Assembly (NCBI RefSeq): GCF_958298935.1
Contig: NC_084940.1
Coordinates: 7,656,001-7,720,000 of the forward strand
DNA from: Phragmites australis
Lineage: Eukaryota > Streptophyta > Magnoliopsida > Poales > Poaceae
Direction of reading: 5' to 3'
Length of the DNA stretch: 64,000 nt
The notes beneath the pieces were generated by a model that worked only from the letters and a program-made list of their open reading frames with translations, made no database searches and was not told the DNA's origin. Numbering within the stretch: position 1 is the stretch's first letter; every line of letters starts with the position of its first letter. Shown piece after piece: positions 58,361-64,000 of the stretch. Both the position numbers and the translations under genes were made by a program.

Positions 58361-59164
58361 TTAGATATATACTACTCATTGTCACACTTAATTATGGATG
58401 CTCATTTTTACCATCTTGCAGACCACTAAGTAAGAACAATACCAAAGCCCTTCCTGCTGAACCTTCGACACCACAATATCCACCATTGCTAGTGATGCAA
58501 TACTGCATGATAGTCCGGGTGTGCTTACAAGAAGGTAAGCAAAGATGGTACTAGTGTTCAACATATCATTTACTTACAACTAAATTTGACCCTAAATATA
58601 TTTGTAGGCGCCTTGCAATGTTAATGGGAGAGAGAACTCCTTCTCAAATTCCATTATGTAGCCTCAATTATCTAAATTGTTAAGTGTCATGACTATGTGA
58701 TGTTGAGTTTTTTGTTGATGACATGCAACCTGTATGGATGAGATTATGACTCAATGATCCTTAATTATGTGCTTGTGTTAATTATGTGCTTCTTAATTTT
58801 CTGTTCGCATGAAGCCTTGTCTTGATGTGTTGAATTTTTAGGAAAGTAGGCACTCCCACACTTGCATATGCTACAGAGTAGAACGCCATACAGAAGCATG
58901 GTCCTGTTCGCAAGTAAGTGTTGTTGAGGTAAAGGCATAAGTGTTATTTCGTGCACCAAAACAGGGAAAAGAAAAGGAAATATATTAAGATGGGTAGAAT
59001 GTCATGGAATTAAAGTGCTCTATATATTGGGTGCTATTTTGGCAAAGCAAATGTTGATGGTGTCAAAACATTGAAGCCACGTGTTTCAAATGTCAAAATA
59101 CAATATTCTCAAATCCAACGAGCTATTAAAAAAAGACATATCTGGTATAGGAGTTGAACGAACA
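58361..59164. other. Intergenic AT-rich DNA, no supported gene
   Basis: A few splice-like signals (e.g. 'catcttgcag' near 58416) exist, but no reading frame with recognisable motifs spans them. Possibly old transposon-derived sequence. Confidence 0.4.
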
Positions 59165-59530
59165 AGGTTAGACCATTTTATCAAACTACAAAAATAGAAA
59201 TTATTTTTTCTTTTTGAGTAAATATAAAAAACTACTTTTCTTTTGACTAAAAGATCACAAAACTACACCTTTTTATCTCCATTCCACAAAGCTACACTTT
59301 TTTTTATGCATTATAGAACTACACTCTATTATTTTTATGTCGCAGAACTACGATGTGGTTAACACATTTTCGCAAAGCTACACTTTAAAGATCCATGGCC
59401 CACATGGCATATTCCATATGGGTCTGAGCTATTTAACTTAACAAAAGTGTGGCTTTCGTGAAAATTTATTGAGAGGGAAATGTAGTTTTATGAAATAGAT
59501 TTTACCAATAAAAAATGTAATAGCGTACTT
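59165..59530. repeat. Decayed copy of the long foldback element
   Basis: Repeats of 'aaactaca', 'aaagctacactt' and 'gcagaactac' in the left arm, with 'aaatgtagttttatgaaatag' in the right arm (about 59479), match the element at 31310-31995. The right arm is shorter than the left. It lies upstream of gene 3. Confidence 0.65.
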
Positions 59531-59554
59531 TTGATATTTGCTCTATTTTTATAG

Positions 59555-59757
59555 GTACTCCCTCCGTTTTAGTTTACTTGTCGCTATTTTTACTGTACCA
59601 AATTTGACCAAGCATTTTTCTAAAAAATTATAGATGCTTAAAAATATATAATACTAGTAAAGTTTGTTTTACGATAAATCTAATAATATAAACATTTTAA
59701 ATATTATAAATCCTTTTTTAAAAAAACGTATGATTAAATTTACTACAGTAAAAGATA
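59555..59757 (+). repeat. Stowaway-like MITE fragment
   Basis: Begins 'tactccctccgttttagttt', the common grass Stowaway-type terminus with its TA, followed by AT-rich sequence with 'aaatttgaccaagca'. The complementary right terminus is missing, so it is truncated. Confidence 0.65.
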
Positions 59758-60168
59758 GCCGCCGGTCCTCCCCCGCTCGGATCTCTCTCTCTGCTGCGAC
59801 GGCGCCGCTCCTCTGTCAGTCTACTGGCGGTGGAGATCCATCCGGGCGAAGACTGGTTGCTTTTTCTGTTGGGAATTGATTCTTGCTTGCTTGGATTGAT
59901 TCTTTTGTTCTAAGAGTTGGTTTTGTTATCCATCACACCGGATCGTTTTTCGCTCTACTCAGTTTCTTGGTTCCCAATTAAGGTGCGGGTGCAGTTTATT
60001 TTCCAAATTTTTCGGGGTAACTGAATCCCCAGACCCTAATGAAGTCCGCCCCTGCTCCGGACTCCAGATAGCCCGGAATAATCGCTGGGTCTTTTTATTC
60101 AGGGCAAAATAATTACCAAGTTGTTTCTCCTTTCATTCAAACTCGCAATTTCCTCACAGATCTCGGAG
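59758..60168 (+). promoter_or_regulatory. 5' leader region of gene 3
   Basis: A CT-rich leader ('ggatctctctctctgctgcg') is followed by T-rich sequence and an acceptor 'ttcctcacag|atctcggag' just before the ATG at 60169. A leader-intron donor is possible near 60015 ('cgggg|taactg' region) but uncertain. Confidence 0.4.
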
Positions 60169-63100
60169 ATGTCCCAAAATAATGCAAGTCCAAGAGGTGA
60201 TGGCAAAATTAACAAGTCATTTCTGCTTCCATTCACACCCCCCCCCCCCTGGTTTTATGAATCATGGCTTGTTAATTCCTTAGATCATACTAGCGATTGG
60301 GAGGCGTTTTTTTTCGAGGATGATCCTAGCGAGTTGGAGGCGGCAGCTGAGGAGGATGATCCTAGCGACCCAGAGGATTTCACCGAACAAGGCCTGAATG
60401 CAAAAAAAGTGGCGTTATGCATATCCAGATCTGTCGTATCCCTTGTCTCTTCTGTTGGTAATTTTACTGATTTCCACCTATATAAGCTTTATGTTTTCAG
60501 TTGTTATATTTGCACATCAGAGATTGTTGATTCTACTACTTGCCTTGGACATCACAGATGGGAATATTCTATTTGCTTGTACTGGCACAGTTGTCGATCA
60601 TGTGGGCTCTGCAACATGGATACTCACCTCTGCTACGCTGGTTAGGAAACCTGGCACAGACTATGATGCCTATCAAGGGGGTGAAGTTAAGGTCAACAGA
60701 GCAACAGTTTCCTTAACTTGTTTTAATGTTTTAACTTTCTTCTCGTTGATATCGTACCTAGGGTTTAGTTTATTGACAGCAGATTGAAGTGCTTCTACAC
60801 AACAAAAGAGCTATTGATGGGTGCATAGCAATGTGCAATTTGCAGTATAATATTGCTGTTGTAACTGTTGAGTCACAGTTGGATCTTCCCATGGTGGCAC
60901 TTAATGACCTTCCTGGCTGTTACTCCACGCTGGTTCGGCCTGTGATAGCTGTAGGCCGGGACTCCAAGTCACAAGGTTTACTGGTGAGACATGGGGACAT
61001 GATTCGTGAAAGGAGCAAGTTGGACTGCAGTGAGCTTTTGGTCTGCACCTGTCCTGTTAGTAAGGTAAAAAAGATATACAATGTCTCAAATACTAATAGT
61101 GAAAAAAGAGATGTGAATATGAATGAGATTCCATTACAGGGTTTAAAGAAAGGTTGCATGTCCAATTAGTTGTCGGTGTGTAAGGCGTCATGTATAGCTT
61201 GTAAAAGATTCCGTTACTCTTGAATGATTACACGGCTGTTTTTTTCGAGTGAGGCTGACCTGACACTCCTAATCACTGTAAAAGATAGTTATAATTAAAA
61301 GTCATAATCTCGGTGTTATGGTATGCATAACATATGCCGTAGATATGCGATATATATAAACTATAAAATATATCCATAAGTCCAGTCATCTTTTGTGCGG
61401 ATAAAGTGTAACCTATTATTGTATGCAATAATCATTGCAATGAAGTATCTCCAGAACTCAAACGGTTCATGAATGTTTTTATTTTGTCTAGATAAATCAT
61501 AAGTCATAATTTTTTTATATCTCCATACTCCATGGACCACAGTATTCTATTTCTAGCTTGTGAAATGTTTTTGATAAATTACTACTGTATATGCATATAC
61601 TATTGTGAATAGACGATCATCCATCCAATTCAGATTTATGTGAATTTAATCATTAATCACCTGGAGCTACATAACCTATTTTGATAAGCACAAATATACC
61701 TTTTTTCACTATACTGCTCCATGAGTGGTTAAATTTCAGGTGGTGGACTTATTTTTCCATTGCCATACGCTGCTGTTTGGGACAACACCATTAGAAAGCA
61801 AAATTTATATCAGTATGTTATCATCTTGTACCAGATGTTCATCGGGGGTCTTGTCATGGATTTTGAAAGAAGAATCATTGGCATCAGTTTTTTTGGCAAG
61901 GACATCACTCCTGTCTTGCCGATTGACATTGCGGCAAGATGTCTACAGCACTTCAAGTACTTCGGGTACTCTTTATTCTCTTTGGGTTTTGGTGATATCA
62001 TCTACAGTGTAATGTTTAGCTTTGTTCTTTTCAAATGTGTGCGCACAAGTAAATGCGTGCACCCATACACACATGTAAACTTGCACATACCTAAGTATGC
62101 TTGTGAAGTAGTTTCTTAATACTACTTTATACAAAGATGCTTAGGCAGCAAGGATGGTTTCCAACTAGTTCGCGACGGTAATACGGTATTACAGTTGTTT
62201 CTGATGTTACAGTTCTATGAAAATATTCTTGTCCTTATGTGTTATTTCTGTTAGCCAAATTAGTAGCGTAGTATCCTCGAATCTATAGTATGATAACAGT
62301 GACCCATTGAATTTCTGTTGTCTTTTTCTTCCTTAAGTGCCCTATCGCCCATTAATTTTTTTTGCATGGCTTGCTCTGGCTTTTATTCCCTCGGTGACTA
62401 CTTTGTATTTCTTATTGCTTCTTCATGTTATTTTTTAAAAAAAAATCACCATGCTATCGAATATTATGTTCACCATGCTAGGATATTAAGAATTCAAAAA
62501 TTGTTTGATATTTGTGTTTGATAAATTGCTGGAGCTAGTACCTAGTAGTGTGAGTAGGCAGTATTTTAGTAATATTAAGGATACATTGCAAGCGATATAT
62601 CTACTACAGTAGGTGACTTAACATTTAGTCATTAATAAGCTCACAAATTTTAAGATGAACGCAGGACGCTCAAACAGCCTCCTCTTTGCATAAGGGGGCA
62701 CGCTCTTCACAGTTTGGAACTAAGCAACCTGGAAAAAATATGCTACAGGTGTCCTGACCTATCCACAGGAATTGTGGTACACCAGGTAGTCATCCGTGTA
62801 ACCCCCCCCCCCCCTCTCTCTCACCCAACAAAAAAGAAAGGAAGAAACCTCACCAGCTACCCCTCTTTCTTGCACACAAACACATTATAGGAACTTCATT
62901 ATTGATTATTTGTTTGGCTGGAAATTTATAGTATCCTAGATAGATGGATGCACTAATTGAGAAATACATACGTATTCCAAATTAGTAGTAAAGGTAGGGG
63001 TTTTCGGTTTGTGGAAAGTGTCGCTGAGCATGGTGTATTTTTCTTCTTTAGAAAATTATCTAATATTAGCATGTTTTGTGTACTTGATTTGCTTCTAACT

Positions 63101-63986
63101 CCTTCCTTTTCATTGACTTAATCACATATGAATTGCAGATCCCTGAAGTGTTATCAGCGAATTGTGGAGGCATTGAGGTTGGTGATATCATCTGTAGCAT
63201 TGATGGAGTAGTTCTCCACTCCGTGGCTCAGGTATTGTTATAGTTGCTGCAAGTTCCTAGCACTGTTTGCATGCCATCTTGAAGTTAGAGCTCTTGGTTA
63301 ATATTATAACATCATGAATATTTACTACAAAGTAGATATACCTGTTACTGATGAAGTGGTAGAATTGCTCGATTAAGCATATGGAAATGTTTTGAGTTCC
63401 ACAAAGTGTCAGTTAACTGGAAAAATACCTTTGTTCCTGATGCTGCACTGTCTAGTATTTCATAACACGGCTAAAAATATTCTTTCCATAGTGAAAATTT
63501 GTCATTATCTATTGCGATTTGCTAATTACTAACTACTTCCTTCACATCCATCTCGTTTCGCACTTTCCACTCTGGGTGGAGTATTTGGACATTCTTTTAG
63601 TATTTAAAAGCATGATCACACTTTTTGGAGTTAATGTAATGTTTTGTTTCCTATTCTCAGCTTACTGGGATACTTCTTGATGGAATGGTGGTTGCTGGGA
63701 GCTCCAAGAATAGAGTGATTCTCCAGGTTAGTTTGGATGACTACATTAATCACCATATTTTTCTCACTGTTAATACTGTTCTTTCTCTGTATGGGAAATC
63801 AGGCAGGCATAAGAAGACCCAGTGATAACACTAAATTTGTTGCAATGCTGAATATGTGGGAAAATCCTTCTGTTGATCGCGACAATTTCTTCTGCAACAG
63901 GTTTTCTTTTACAACCACGCTATAACTTTTTGTCTCATTGATGATTGATGTAGGTTCGTTATGATTGTAGATGGATGTTGCCGTGA
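60169..63986 (+). CDS. HtrA/Deg-like trypsin-fold + PDZ protein, predicted pseudoprotease (gene 3)
   Basis: Nine exons give 409 aa: 60169-60457, 60558-60691, 60783-61064, 61835-61965, 62665-62785, 63139-63231, 63661-63726, 63803-63900, 63971-63986. It starts MSQNNASPRGDGK. Exon 1 includes a 12-C run (60238-60249) read as four prolines, then an acidic stretch. Double barrel ~97-278, PDZ ~279-372 (IEVGDIICSIDG). Triad positions: T123 (ILTSATLV), N164 (LQYNIAVV), I238 (MFIGGLV); here even the Pro of GGPL is lost. Exon sizes 131, 93 and 66 and the phases equal those of gene 2. The tail is very short (RWMLP then TGA), whereas gene 1 and gene 2 continue after RWPxP; this may be a truncating mutation. 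Confidence 0.8.
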
Positions 63987-64000
63987 AAGCGTGGTTCTGG

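Noticed and set aside
1..64000. CRISPR arrays, tRNA or rRNA genes, bacterial operons
   Set aside because: No regularly spaced identical repeats, no tRNA cloverleaf or rRNA signature noticed, and the gene structures are eukaryotic.

Overview
This window is plant nuclear DNA, almost certainly from a grass (Poaceae). Intron-rich genes are scattered through nested transposable elements typical of cereal genomes: Ty3/gypsy of the Tat type, Ty1/copia, MULE, LINE, hAT-like and Stowaway-like sequences, and solo LTRs with 5-bp target duplications. I cannot name the species. No bacterial features, tRNA, rRNA or CRISPR array were seen.

Host genes. Three paralogous genes share one exon plan and encode HtrA/Deg-like proteins (trypsin-like double barrel plus PDZ). 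Gene 1 is on the minus strand (8122-12196, 12 coding exons, 539 aa). Gene 2 is on the plus strand (34234-44857, 12 exons, 457 aa). Gene 3 is on the plus strand (60169-63986, 9 exons, 409 aa, ending at the window edge). The splice phases of all three join into open frames. In all three the catalytic His, Asp and Ser positions are replaced (S/S/T, N/N/N, V/I/I), so I read them as pseudoproteases kept as proteins.

Transposon layout. 1-3079: end of a gypsy LTR nested in a decayed copia element. 3.1-8.0 kb: MITE fragments, a Pack-MULE-like inverted repeat and a possible hAT end. 13.2-21.9 kb: decayed Tat-lineage gypsy element whose gag is split by a 1453-bp solo LTR (TSD GCAGA). 22743-31049: complete-ended MULE with a 9-bp TSD (TTCTTTCCA) and TIRs built of GC-rich palindromes. 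It carries three genes: a mudrA-like transposase, a plant mobile domain (PMD) protein and a small GRF zinc-finger coiled-coil protein. 31.3-32.0 kb: long foldback element. Gene 2 introns: a Myb/SANT-like fragment and a LINE with a 22-bp TSD, itself split by an LTR. 45.7-52.6 kb: minus-strand copia element split by a 3721-bp solo LTR (TSD CAGGG). 52.6-59.8 kb: a TTGTTGC-rich stretch, another foldback, an unexplained G/T-rich 2-kb block, LTRs and gag of a minus-strand Tat-like element, a second copy of the long foldback, and a Stowaway-like fragment next to gene 3.

The most interesting items are the three-gene MULE (transposase + PMD + GRF finger, with hairpin-array TIRs) and the Deg-like pseudoprotease family. 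Family names come from motif recognition by eye; no database search was run.
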